A stretch of DNA of 64,000 bases from Rhodospirillaceae bacterium (GTDB taxonomy: Bacteria; Pseudomonadota; Alphaproteobacteria; MPNO01; UBA2964), in contig PBIN01000014.1 in NCBI GenBank assembly GCA_002720855.1, positions 641,076-705,075 of the forward strand, read 5' to 3'. A program made the position numbers and the translations under genes. Each line of letters opens with the position of its first letter. The first letter of the stretch is position 1. This document shows positions 27,604-37,867 of this stretch, piece after piece. The notes under the pieces are model-generated. The model saw nothing but the letters and a program-made list of their open reading frames with translations. It searched no databases and was not told the origin of the DNA.

Positions 27604-28746
27604 ATGACAGCACCAGTCAATCCGCCATTTAGGGCAGAGCATATTGGGAGCCTGTTGCGGCCAGCGTCGCTGCTCGCCATCCGCGCCGATCACGCTGCGG
27701 GAAAAATTTCTGACGAGGACGTGCGTCGTGCAGAAGACGAAGCGATTACGCAGGCGATAAATCTTCAGCTAGAGCTAGGTCTTTCATCGATTACCGATGG
27801 TGAATACCGCCGTCACGCCTATTCGGATAGCTTTACTGTCGATGTGTTCACCGGCGTGAAAATAGGTTCAACAGAAGATCGGAATTGGACCTATTCCGAT
27901 GCTGCCGGAAAAAAGACGGAGGGGAGAGTACCGATTGTCGTTGATAAGCTTGAGTGGCCCGGGCCGGTCAATGTCGATGACTTCGAATTCGTCAACAGTC
28001 TTTCGGGCGAGGGCGTCCCAAAGGTTACACTCCCAGGCCCTTGCTACATCCATTTTAGGTCGGGACGCGATAATATCAGCACTGACGTCTATCCCGATCT
28101 AGATGCATTTTGGCAGGATCTGATTGATGCCTATACAAAAGAAATTGAAGCCTTATATGCCGCCGGTTGCCGATATATCCAACTTGATGAAACGTCGATA
28201 GCTAAACTTGGTGACCCGAAAATTCGGGAGGGGTTGGAACGGCGCGGTGACCGATGGGACGATTTGCTGGAGATTTATACCGACGTTATTAATGAAATCG
28301 TCCGGAGGGCCCCCAAGGACTTAAGCCTGGGAATGCACCTGTGTCGAGGCAATAAGGGCGGCTCTTGGCAGGCCGCAGCCGGGTATGACGACGTCGCTTC
28401 AAAGCTTTTTGGCAAGCTGGAAGTTCAGTTCTACTTTTTGGAATATGACTCTCCCCGTGCCGGCGGATTTGAACCATTGCGAGAGGTGCCAGACAATAAA
28501 ACCGTGATCCTCGGTTTAGTATCGACCAAGGCGTCAACGCTGGAACAGGCCGATATGTTGAAGCACCGGATTGAAGCTGCGGCGGAGTATATTGATATGG
28601 ATCGCTTGGGGATTTCGCCGCAATGCGGGTTCGCGAGTCTCGATAGTGGCAATCCCATTTCCTTTGACGACCAGGCAGCGAAAATCAAATTGGTCGTATC
28701 GCTCGCGCGCCAAATTTGGGGTTACACACCCGCCACAGCGTCTTAA
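27604..28746 (+). CDS. MetE C-terminal-like (cobalamin-independent methionine synthase II) protein
   Basis: A 380-residue protein related to the catalytic C-terminal half of MetE. It opens NPPFRAEHIGSLLRPASLL. Probable zinc ligands lie in LGMHLCRGN (His, Cys), FLEYDSPRAG (Glu) and ISPQCGFAS (Cys). Proteins of this size lack the MetE N-terminal domain and are often annotated as methionine synthase II or methylcobalamin/epoxyalkane:CoM-type transferases; the real methyl donor or acceptor is uncertain. AGGGGGGCAAGGAA before the ATG is a strong ribosome site. It lies between serB and miaA, which are frequently closer together in relatives. Confidence 0.85.
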   Translation: MTAPVNPPFRAEHIGSLLRPASLLAIRADHAAGKISDEDVRRAEDEAITQAINLQLELGLSSITDGEYRRHAYSDSFTVDVFTGVKIGSTEDRNWTYSDAAGKKTEGRVPIVVDKLEWPGPVNVDDFEFVNSLSGEGVPKVTLPGPCYIHFRSGRDNISTDVYPDLDAFWQDLIDAYTKEIEALYAAGCRYIQLDETSIAKLGDPKIREGLERRGDRWDDLLEIYTDVINEIVRRAPKDLSLGMHLCRGNKGGSWQAAAGYDDVASKLFGKLEVQFYFLEYDSPRAGGFEPLREVPDNKTVILGLVSTKASTLEQADMLKHRIEAAAEYIDMDRLGISPQCGFASLDSGNPISFDDQAAKIKLVVSLARQIWGYTPATAS

Positions 28747-28757
28747 TTGGTTCCTGT

Positions 28758-29702
28758 ATGGCGGCGTCTGGAAAGGTTCTCGTTGTTGCCGGGCCGACGG
28801 CGAGTGGTAAGACCGATCTCGCCGTTGACGCCGCGGAAAAGTTTGGTGGTGCCGTAATCAACGCGGATTCCATGCAAATCTATCAGGGCCTTGAAGTTCT
28901 GACGGCCTCACCCGGCCTGGCAGCTCGATTGAGAGCGCCTCACAAGCTGTATGGAATAAGAGACCCTGCAACCCCCTGTTCCGCCGGGGAGTGGGTTGAG
29001 CTCGCAAAATCAGAAATAAGCGCCTCTCTTGATGCAGGACTATTGCCAATCGTTGTCGGTGGTACAGGAATGTATCTTCGGACGTTGATGTCAGGGATCG
29101 CACGGATGCCGCCGGTTCCTTCAGAAATTCGCAGCAAAGTTAGAGCACGGATGAAGGAACTTGGCAGTGAAATATTACATACTGAATTGCAAAAAGCGGA
29201 TCCGGAATCGGCTAAGCGACTGGATCCCTCGGATAGCCAAAGGATCGCTCGTGCCACAGAAATTTTTGAAGCCACGGGAAAGCCATTAACGTATTGGCAT
29301 AATCAGGATTCGAATATCGGCCAAAACGCTGAATTCGTCTTTACTTCTATCCTTCTTGAACCACCCCGCGACGTCTTATATCAGGCCTGCAATACCAGAT
29401 TTGAACAAATGCTCTCAGGCGGCGCCCTGGACGAAGTGAAATCTCTGTCGGCAAGAAGATTGGACCCTGATCTCCCGGCTATGAAAGCGCTCGGAATCCC
29501 CGATTTGCTTCGTCACATCGATGGACAAATTTCCATAGAAGAAGCCTGCATAGCAGGGCAGCAGTCCACGCGGCGTTATGCAAAGCGTCAGGGTACATGG
29601 TTCAAGAATCAGTTTATTGCGGATATTACGTTTAATGCGCAATATAATGATTATTTAAAGGACAAAATCTTTTCATTTATTAGCAAAAATTTGTTGACCT
29701 AA
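28758..29702 (+). CDS. miaA: tRNA dimethylallyltransferase
   Basis: MiaA adds a dimethylallyl group from DMAPP to A37 of tRNAs reading UNN codons, linking the isoprenoid pathway to decoding. The start ATG 28758 gives 314 residues, opening with the P-loop VAGPTASGKTDLAV. Further signatures are INADSMQIYQGLEVLTA, VVGGTGMYLRTLMSGI, and QQSTRRYAKRQGTWFKNQF. The open frame extends to 28716 but overlaps the preceding gene without similarity. Its upstream position to ilvB is common in alphaproteobacteria. Confidence 0.96.
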   Translation: MAASGKVLVVAGPTASGKTDLAVDAAEKFGGAVINADSMQIYQGLEVLTASPGLAARLRAPHKLYGIRDPATPCSAGEWVELAKSEISASLDAGLLPIVVGGTGMYLRTLMSGIARMPPVPSEIRSKVRARMKELGSEILHTELQKADPESAKRLDPSDSQRIARATEIFEATGKPLTYWHNQDSNIGQNAEFVFTSILLEPPRDVLYQACNTRFEQMLSGGALDEVKSLSARRLDPDLPAMKALGIPDLLRHIDGQISIEEACIAGQQSTRRYAKRQGTWFKNQFIADITFNAQYNDYLKDKIFSFISKNLLT

Positions 29703-29711
29703 CCGTCCGGA

Positions 29712-29756
29712 ATGACTAGTTTGGCGCCGCTTTGTTGCTGATAAATCGTCAGCGGC
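29712..29756 (+). promoter_or_regulatory. ilvB leader: mini-ORF with competing stems (tentative)
   Basis: Between miaA and ilvB a nine-codon frame (ATG 29712 to TGA 29739-29741, MTSLAPLCC) overlaps two mutually exclusive stems: GCCGCT 29726-29731 with AGCGGC 29751-29756, and GCTGA 29737-29741 with TCAGC 29749-29753. It resembles a small attenuator, but there are no Ile or Val codons and no T-run. Confidence 0.25.
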
Positions 29757-29852
29757 AGTGGGGATTACGCCTCGGCACAAATGGAATGATATTTTTCAAG
29801 GGGGCTCTGCTATGTGGGGTCGCCTTTTGTTTGATTGGAAAAGGTTGGTACG

Positions 29853-31619
29853 ATGGCTAAACGCAAGCTATCCGGTTCGGATATCGTAATTCAGAGCCTT
29901 ATCGACGCGGGCGTCGATACAGTTTTTGGATATCCTGGCGGCGCTGTATTACCCATATATGATGCGTTGTTTACGCAAAATCGTTTGAAACATGTCCTCG
30001 TACGCCAAGAAGGTGGCGCGGTACATATGGCCGAAGGCTATGCACGCTCAACTGGCAAACTTGGTGTTGTTCTGGTGACTTCGGGTCCGGGTGCAACTAA
30101 TGCCGTTACCGGTTTGACGGACGCGCTGATGGATAGTGTTCCGGTTCTATGCCTTACCGGTCAGGTTCCGACACACCTCATCGGCAATGATGCATTCCAG
30201 GAAGCGGATACAACAGGTATCACGCGTCCCTGCACGAAACACAATTATCTCGTGAAGGATGTAAATGACCTCGCAAAAGTTATGCGGGAGGCAATGTATG
30301 TTGCCCAGTCCGGTCGTCCCGGGCCAGTGGTTATTGATCTTCCGAAAGATGTTCTGATCAACGAGACAGGCTACGACACTGCAAGCAAGCCTGCCGCAAA
30401 GCACAAGACGTATCGTCCCCGGATCAAAGGCGACAGCGCCAAAATTCGCGAAGCGGTTACCCTGATCGCGAATGCCAAGCGTCCCCTCTTTTACTGTGGC
30501 GGCGGTGTTATTAATTCAGGAAAGCGCGGATCAAAACTTTTGACTGAATTCGTCCGGAAGACGGGCTACCCAATAACCCTCACACTGATGGGGCTCGGAG
30601 CCTTTCCGGCGACTGACAAAAAATTCCTCGGCATGGTTGGCATGCACGGTACCTATGAATCCAATCTGGCAATGCATGATTGTGATGTCATGATCAATAT
30701 CGGTGCGCGTTTTGATGACCGTGTTACGGGTTTAATCTCAGAGTTTGCTCCGAATTCGAAAAAGATTCATGTCGATATTGACCCGTCATCGATCAATAAA
30801 AATGTTGCGGTTGATGTTCCCATAATCGGTGACTGTGCCTCCGTCCTCGCCGATATGATCAAGGTCTGGAAAGAGATGAAGCCGAAGCGCGACACGAAAG
30901 CATTAAATGCCTGGTGGGCGCAGATTGAAAAATGGCGAAAACGCGATTGCCTTCGTTACAAACCATCGAAGGAACTGATTAAGCCGCAATATGCACTGGA
31001 AAGACTTCAGGCGCTGACCAAGAACAGGGACACCTATATAACCACGGAAGTTGGCCAGCATCAGATGTGGGCAGCGCAGTTCCTGAAATTCGATCAGCCT
31101 AACCGCTGGATGACCTCTGGCGGCCTGGGAACGATGGGCTATGGTTTCCCCGCAGCGATCGGCGTTCAGATGGCTCACCCAAAAGCCACTGTTATTGACG
31201 TTGCGGGTGAGGCTTCTTTCCTGATGAATATTCAGGAGATGTCGACTGCGGTGCAGTACCGTTTGCCAGTCAAGGTCTTCATTCTCAACAACGAGTATAT
31301 GGGGATGGTGCGTCAATGGCAGGAACTGCTCTATGGCGGACGTTATTCTGAGAGCTACACGGCGTCATTGCCCGATTTTGTAAAATTGGCGGAATCCTAC
31401 GGCGCGGCTGGCCTGCGAGCGACGAAGCCCAGTGAAGTTGATGATGTCATTAAGGAAATGCTCAACAACGATAGATTTACGATAGCAGACATCGCCATTG
31501 ATAAATCTGAAAACTGTTTCCCAATGATACCTTCGGGTGCGCCGCATAACGAAATGCTGCTTGGCCCGGAAGATGAAGCGGAACAGCCAGTTTCTGAAGA
31601 GGGTATGGTCCTGGTCTAG
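29853..31619 (+). CDS. ilvB: Acetolactate synthase, large (catalytic) subunit
   Basis: The enzyme condenses pyruvate with pyruvate or 2-ketobutyrate using thiamine diphosphate, the first step of valine/leucine and isoleucine synthesis. The 588-residue protein has the catalytic glutamate in LVRQEGGAVHMAEGYARSTG near 49. The FAD-region segment is MLGMVGMHGTYESN-like (LGMVGMHGTYESNLAMHDCD), and the ThDP motif is IDVAGEASFLMNIQEMSTA; most relatives have GDG at that place and here it reads AGE. ATG 29853 fits other IlvB starts; an in-frame ATG lies at 29835. ilvH and ilvC follow. Confidence 0.96.
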   Translation: MAKRKLSGSDIVIQSLIDAGVDTVFGYPGGAVLPIYDALFTQNRLKHVLVRQEGGAVHMAEGYARSTGKLGVVLVTSGPGATNAVTGLTDALMDSVPVLCLTGQVPTHLIGNDAFQEADTTGITRPCTKHNYLVKDVNDLAKVMREAMYVAQSGRPGPVVIDLPKDVLINETGYDTASKPAAKHKTYRPRIKGDSAKIREAVTLIANAKRPLFYCGGGVINSGKRGSKLLTEFVRKTGYPITLTLMGLGAFPATDKKFLGMVGMHGTYESNLAMHDCDVMINIGARFDDRVTGLISEFAPNSKKIHVDIDPSSINKNVAVDVPIIGDCASVLADMIKVWKEMKPKRDTKALNAWWAQIEKWRKRDCLRYKPSKELIKPQYALERLQALTKNRDTYITTEVGQHQMWAAQFLKFDQPNRWMTSGGLGTMGYGFPAAIGVQMAHPKATVIDVAGEASFLMNIQEMSTAVQYRLPVKVFILNNEYMGMVRQWQELLYGGRYSESYTASLPDFVKLAESYGAAGLRATKPSEVDDVIKEMLNNDRFTIADIAIDKSENCFPMIPSGAPHNEMLLGPEDEAEQPVSEEGMVLV

Positions 31620-31695
31620 GGGGCACATCCTTTTTTCGAGATGTAACTAATTGACAATGCGCTTTTAGCGCCTTGATTTGAACGTGGAGGAGAAA

Positions 31696-32199
31696 TTGGA
31701 GTCCATCGAGCGACATACAATCGCTGTTCTGGTCGATAACGAAGCAGGCGTGTTGGCACGGGTCATCGGCCTGTTTTCCGGCCGCGGCTACAACATAGAA
31801 AGTTTAACTGTTGCCGAGGTGGATCCCGAAAGCGCGATTTCACGCATTACAGTGGTCACGTCGGGCACACCTATGATTATCGAACAAATAAAAGCACAGC
31901 TTGATCGTTTGGTGCCGGTTCATCAAATCAGTGATTTGACAGATGGTGGAGCGAGCGTTGAGCGTGAATTGGCGCTTGTCAAAGTCCGTGGCACAGGAAA
32001 CAAACGCGTTGAGGCTCTACGCATCGCCGACATATTTCGGGCACGGGCTATCGACAGCACAAACAATTCTTTTGTGTTCGAAATCTCCGGTTCAACAGAG
32101 AAGCTCGACGCTTTCATCAACCTGATGCGGCCGCTGGGGCTGGTAGAAATATCACGAACCGGTGCTGTCGCTATTGCACGCGGTGCAAAGGGGATTTAG
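31696..32199 (+). CDS. ilvH: Acetolactate synthase, small (regulatory) subunit
   Basis: IlvH/IlvN binds valine and gives feedback control of IlvB. The 167-residue protein starts ESIERHTIAVLVDNEAGVLA with an ACT domain (RVIGLFSGRGYNIESLTVAE). The second half has RELALVKVRG and FRARAIDSTNNSFVFEISG. The start is TTG 31696, set by GGAGG at 31686-31690; another in-frame TTG at 31678 lacks that spacing. It lies 76 bases after ilvB and 87 before ilvC, in one probable operon. Confidence 0.95.
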   Translation: MESIERHTIAVLVDNEAGVLARVIGLFSGRGYNIESLTVAEVDPESAISRITVVTSGTPMIIEQIKAQLDRLVPVHQISDLTDGGASVERELALVKVRGTGNKRVEALRIADIFRARAIDSTNNSFVFEISGSTEKLDAFINLMRPLGLVEISRTGAVAIARGAKGI

Positions 32200-32234
32200 G
32201 AAACGCCCAAACAATTTTATTAAACGACTTGATA

Positions 32235-33306
<1,072 letters not shown>

Positions 33307-33327
33307 TGTCAGCGGTGTTTTTGTGAT

Positions 33328-33351
33328 TTTCGGGAGATTTTTCCCCCGAAA
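33328..33351 (+). terminator. Possible hairpin after ilvC
   Basis: TTTCGGG (33328-33334) pairs with CCCGAAA (33345-33351) around a 10-base loop, about 20 bases after the ilvC stop. A run of A rather than T follows, so it is a weak terminator candidate on this strand. Confidence 0.3.
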
Positions 33352-33506
33352 GCGCGAAAAATCGTTGCTTTTAAGGTTAATAAGGGCTTAGGAATAGGCT
33401 ATTAACTTGGTTTTGTTTAGTTTCTCGATTGGCGAGGGCTTCTAAATTTAGCTGAGAGAACTATTTCGGCAGTCAGGTGCGCTTACTCAGCAAGTGCCCT
33501 AAAGCA

Positions 33507-33662
33507 ATGGCGAAGTACGAAATGAAAGTAGTGCGAAACAATGGAATGGCGGATAGTGCCGGTGCCGATTTGGCTCTGGTTGGTTCCGCTCGGCTGTTGT
33601 TAAGTGCAGTTTCTGCTTATGCCGCTGCGCTAGAGGGGGGTCTACGACTTAGTAGCCCCTGA
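33507..33662 (+). CDS. Leucine-rich leader peptide upstream of leuA
   Basis: A short frame ends TGA at 33660-33662, 87 bases before leuA. Its C-terminal part reads ADLALVGSARLLLSAVSAY then AAALEGGLRLSSP, with 8 leucines among 51 residues, including the consecutive codons CTG TTG TTA at 33594-33602. The last codons lie inside competing RNA stems. This matches a leucine attenuator in which a ribosome stalls at Leu codons when charged tRNA-Leu is scarce. The start is uncertain: ATG 33507, 33522 or 33546 are possible, none with a clear ribosome site. Confidence 0.45.
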   Translation: MAKYEMKVVRNNGMADSAGADLALVGSARLLLSAVSAYAAALEGGLRLSSP

Positions 33663-33695
33663 ATATGAGCCGGTGACGAGCCGGCCGTTCAGGGG
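33637..33695 (+). promoter_or_regulatory. leuA attenuator: two competing hairpins
   Basis: Stem A pairs GGGG 33637-33640 and CTAC 33642-33645 with GTAG 33652-33655 and CCCC 33656-33659. Stem B pairs CCCCTGAA 33656-33663 with TTCAGGGG 33688-33695, with an inner GCCGG/CCGGC (33669-33673, 33681-33685). Both use CCCC 33656-33659, so they exclude each other. A ribosome stalled on the leucine triplet would favour A. B is followed by GAATAGC, not a T-run, so its effect may be Rho- or pausing-based. Confidence 0.5.
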
Positions 33696-33749
33696 AATAG
33701 CTATCGCAACGAAAGTCGTTAATCCCAAACTAGTAAAAGGAGCTGAGTT

Positions 33750-35303
33750 ATGAGTAGCAGCACCGATCCAAACCGAGTCGTAATTTTCGATACAACATTG
33801 CGCGATGGCGAACAGTCGCCGGGCGCTTCTATGAATCTTGAAGAAAAGTTGCGGATTGCCGAACTCCTCGAGGAGATGGGCGTCGATGTCATAGAGGCGG
33901 GGTTTCCCATCGCCTCCAATGGTGATTTTGAATCTGTTAGCGAAGTTGCCAAGCTGGTCAAAGAAGCCGTCGTTTGTGGCCTTGCCCGGTCCGCTCGGGG
34001 CGATATCGAGCGCGCTGCTGACGCATTAAAGCCAGCGGCGCAGAGTCGCATTCATACGTTTATTTCCACCAGTCCGCTGCACATGAAATATAAGCTGCAG
34101 ATGGACCCTGACGATGTGTATCAGGCGGTTATCGACAGTGTGAGCTATGCACGGAATTTTACAGACGACGTCGAATGGTCGCCAGAAGACGGTTCGCGCA
34201 CGGAGCATGATTTTCTGTGCCGTTGTGTAGAAGCGGCAATAAATGCAGGGGCGACGACCATCAATATTCCGGACACGGTCGGTTATGCAGTGCCTGAAGA
34301 ATTTGGCGAGCTCATTGCAATGTTGGTCGAGCGTGTTCCGAACAGTGACAAAGCAATTTACTCGACTCATTGCCATAACGATCTCGGACTGGCTGTCGCG
34401 AATTCCCTGGCCGGTGTCGCAAATGGTGCCCGGCAGGTCGAATGCACAATAAATGGCTTGGGCGAACGGGCTGGCAATGCGGCGCTTGAGGAAATCGTCA
34501 TGTCTTTGCGGACCCGTCAGGATCGGATCCCTTATGTGACGGGCATTGAAACGGAGTGTATTACCCGTGCATCGAAACTAGTATCAACAATCACTGGTTT
34601 CACTGTGCAACCCAATAAGGCAATTGTCGGCGCGAATGCATTCGCGCACGAATCCGGGATTCATCAGGACGGCATGCTCAAGCATGCACAGACCTATGAA
34701 ATTATGACACCTGAATCCGTTGGGTTGAATCAATCCAAACTTGTGATGGGCAAGCACTCGGGGCGTCATGCATTTCGTGTAAAACTCAAGGAGTTGGGCT
34801 ACGAGCTGGGCGAGAATGCTGTTCAGGAAGCATTCCGGCGGTTCAAGGACCTCGCAGACAAGAAAAAGGAAGTCTATGACGAGGACTTGGTTGCTCTTGT
34901 TGATGACGAAGTGTTGCGGGCTAACGATACAATCAGATTTGAGTCCTTAATGGTCGTTTGCGGTTCAAAAGGCCCACAGACAGCGGAGCTGGAACTCGAT
35001 GTTGATGGTGAGACCTGCTCGATTAAAGCTGAGGGTGACGGACCGGTTGACGCGACTTTCAATGCGATTAAGTCCTTGGTCCCTCACGAAGCGCGATTGC
35101 AGCTTTATCAGGTGCATGCCGTAACTGAGGGTACAGACGCTCAGGCCGAAGTTACTGTGCGCCTGGAAGAGGATGGTAAAACGGTAAACGGACAAGGCGC
35201 GGACACGGATACGCTCGTCGCGTCGGCCCGCGCGTATGTTAACGCCCTGAACAAACTAATGGTGAAGCGCGAGAAGTCGGCTCCAGGGGCGCTGTCGGCT
35301 TAG
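33750..35303 (+). CDS. leuA: 2-isopropylmalate synthase
   Basis: LeuA condenses 2-ketoisovalerate with acetyl-CoA, committing carbon to leucine. The 517-residue protein has [19 protein letters not shown] near the start (HMGL-like signature 1), [18 protein letters not shown] with the metal histidines, [17 protein letters not shown], and a C-terminal LeuA allosteric domain that binds leucine. Its length suits the bacterial LeuA type 1 form. AAAAGGAG precedes the ATG by 6-7 bases. It has its own leader with an apparent attenuator, separate from ilvBHC. Confidence 0.97.
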   Translation: MSSSTDPNRVVIFDTTLRDGEQSPGASMNLEEKLRIAELLEEMGVDVIEAGFPIASNGDFESVSEVAKLVKEAVVCGLARSARGDIERAADALKPAAQSRIHTFISTSPLHMKYKLQMDPDDVYQAVIDSVSYARNFTDDVEWSPEDGSRTEHDFLCRCVEAAINAGATTINIPDTVGYAVPEEFGELIAMLVERVPNSDKAIYSTHCHNDLGLAVANSLAGVANGARQVECTINGLGERAGNAALEEIVMSLRTRQDRIPYVTGIETECITRASKLVSTITGFTVQPNKAIVGANAFAHESGIHQDGMLKHAQTYEIMTPESVGLNQSKLVMGKHSGRHAFRVKLKELGYELGENAVQEAFRRFKDLADKKKEVYDEDLVALVDDEVLRANDTIRFESLMVVCGSKGPQTAELELDVDGETCSIKAEGDGPVDATFNAIKSLVPHEARLQLYQVHAVTEGTDAQAEVTVRLEEDGKTVNGQGADTDTLVASARAYVNALNKLMVKREKSAPGALSA

Positions 35304-35340
35304 GTCTTGCGACGTGGTTGGTAAACGAAGGAAGTAATAA

Positions 35341-36384
<1,044 letters not shown>

Positions 36385-36457
36385 CTGTTAGTAAGTTGTA
36401 AACGCTTAGTATTTTTGTGTTTTTGCGTAGGGGCAACGACTAGCCTGGAGTGAAGTA

Positions 36458-37354
36458 GTGGTCAACAAAAGAGGCGGATCATCGGTAATACGTCTCGCAG
36501 TACCTTTGAAGGTGCTGTTGCAACGCTTTGTATTCCTTTTTCTCGTTTTGGCCGCATTCGGCATAATGTTGTTGAGCAAAGCGGAAACGATTGTTGTCGA
36601 AAAAGTATCGACGGTCGTTGTAGACGTTTTTGCACCCATTATGGACGTTCTTTCCCGGCCAGCAGCTGCCATCAACGATAGCGTAAAAACCGTTCGAGAG
36701 CTTGCTGCGCTCCGAGAAGAAAATATTCGTCTCAAGAGCGAGAACCAACGGCTGCTCATTTGGCAAGAGGCAGCACGAAGACTCGACTCGCAAAATTTGG
36801 CTCTGAAATCATTGTTAGATTTCAAAACAGGGCCGAAGTCGCAATCAATTGCAACGCGGGTCATTGCGGATTCAGGCGGCGCCTTTGTGCGCTCGGTTGT
36901 CGTCAACGCCGGAGAACGTGATGGTGTCCGTAAGGGCCAGGCCGCTGTTTCAGGCGCGGGTCTTGCCGGGCGCGTGGCAACAGCAGGCTATCGATCGGCG
37001 AGGGTGCTGCTAATTACGGATATTAACTCCCGCGTGCCAGTGTTGATTGAATCCTCACGTGATCGCGCGATTTTGGCTGGCGACAACAGCCGTCAACCTC
37101 GGTTGATTTTTTTACCGGCCAACGCGTCGGTTAAAGCTGGGGATCGTGTTGTAACTTCCGGTCACGGCGGTGTATTCCCGCCGGGTTTACAGGTGGGTCA
37201 AATTGTTTCGTCACCAGACGGTGTATTTCGCATCAAACCATTTGTCAGTTTTCGACAGCTTGAATTCCTACGTCTGATCGACTACGCGACAGCACCGCCC
37301 GTCATACCAATGCGGAGCCCGCTGGTTCCGCCAAAGCAGGCTGCGTCGCGGTGA
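36458..37354 (+). CDS. mreC: Rod-shape-determining protein MreC
   Basis: MreC is a periplasmic scaffold that activates PBP2-RodA. The 298-residue protein has one N-terminal helix (FVFLFLVLAAFGIMLLS), a coiled-coil (VRELAALREENIRLKSENQR), and the beta-domain pair with SVVVNAGERDGVRKGQAAV and LLITDINSRVPVLIESSRDR. The start is GTG 36458 after GGAGTGAAG. Its TGA overlaps the GTG start of mreD. The C-terminus is short; no long extra tail is present. Confidence 0.95.
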   Translation: MVNKRGGSSVIRLAVPLKVLLQRFVFLFLVLAAFGIMLLSKAETIVVEKVSTVVVDVFAPIMDVLSRPAAAINDSVKTVRELAALREENIRLKSENQRLLIWQEAARRLDSQNLALKSLLDFKTGPKSQSIATRVIADSGGAFVRSVVVNAGERDGVRKGQAAVSGAGLAGRVATAGYRSARVLLITDINSRVPVLIESSRDRAILAGDNSRQPRLIFLPANASVKAGDRVVTSGHGGVFPPGLQVGQIVSSPDGVFRIKPFVSFRQLEFLRLIDYATAPPVIPMRSPLVPPKQAASR

Positions 37355-37866
37355 CGCCAACGCTGTCGCATCGGCTCGATGCGGTTGCGCGCAACCTTGT
37401 TCCCGCCGCGCTAGGGGTCCTCTTTGTCTTGCTGTCGACAATCCCTTTTTACATACCCGGATTTGGAGCCGTAGCGCCCAACTTTGTATTGATGGCTGTT
37501 TTCTTTTGGGCAGTACACCGAGTCGATCTGTTTACATCGGTAACTGTGTTTTTTATCGGGTTGCTGCTCGACATACTTGTCGGCACGCCACCGGGCATAA
37601 ACGCCGCTGTCCTGGTTCTCGTCCGTACAGTCGCTGCTTCGCAGGGTAAAGTTTTTCGGGGCAAATCCTTCCTAGTCTTGTGGTGGGGGTTTGGTTTGGT
37701 CGCGTTTGCCGCCGGATTTGTTATCTGGGCGCTCACCGCGATTTATCACTTTGCCCTCGTCAATCCGATGCCTATCGTTTTCCAGATGACAATGACCGTT
37801 GCCGTTTTTCCATTCCTTGCATGGATATTTGCGCGGACACATCAGAAACTATTCCAGCATATCTGA
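37351..37866 (+). CDS. mreD: Rod-shape-determining membrane protein MreD
   Basis: A 171-residue integral membrane protein with five or six helices (LGVLFVLLSTIPFYIPGF, FVLMAVFFWAVHRVDLF, FIGLLLDILVGTPPG, FGLVAFAAGFVIWALTA, MTMTVAVFPFLAWIFA). DILVGTPPGINA is the conserved MreD loop. The GTG start shares bases with the mreC stop, so translation is coupled, and mrdA begins one base after its TGA. MreD partners MreC in the elongasome. Confidence 0.93.
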   Translation: MTPTLSHRLDAVARNLVPAALGVLFVLLSTIPFYIPGFGAVAPNFVLMAVFFWAVHRVDLFTSVTVFFIGLLLDILVGTPPGINAAVLVLVRTVAASQGKVFRGKSFLVLWWGFGLVAFAAGFVIWALTAIYHFALVNPMPIVFQMTMTVAVFPFLAWIFARTHQKLFQHI

Positions 37867-37867
37867 A

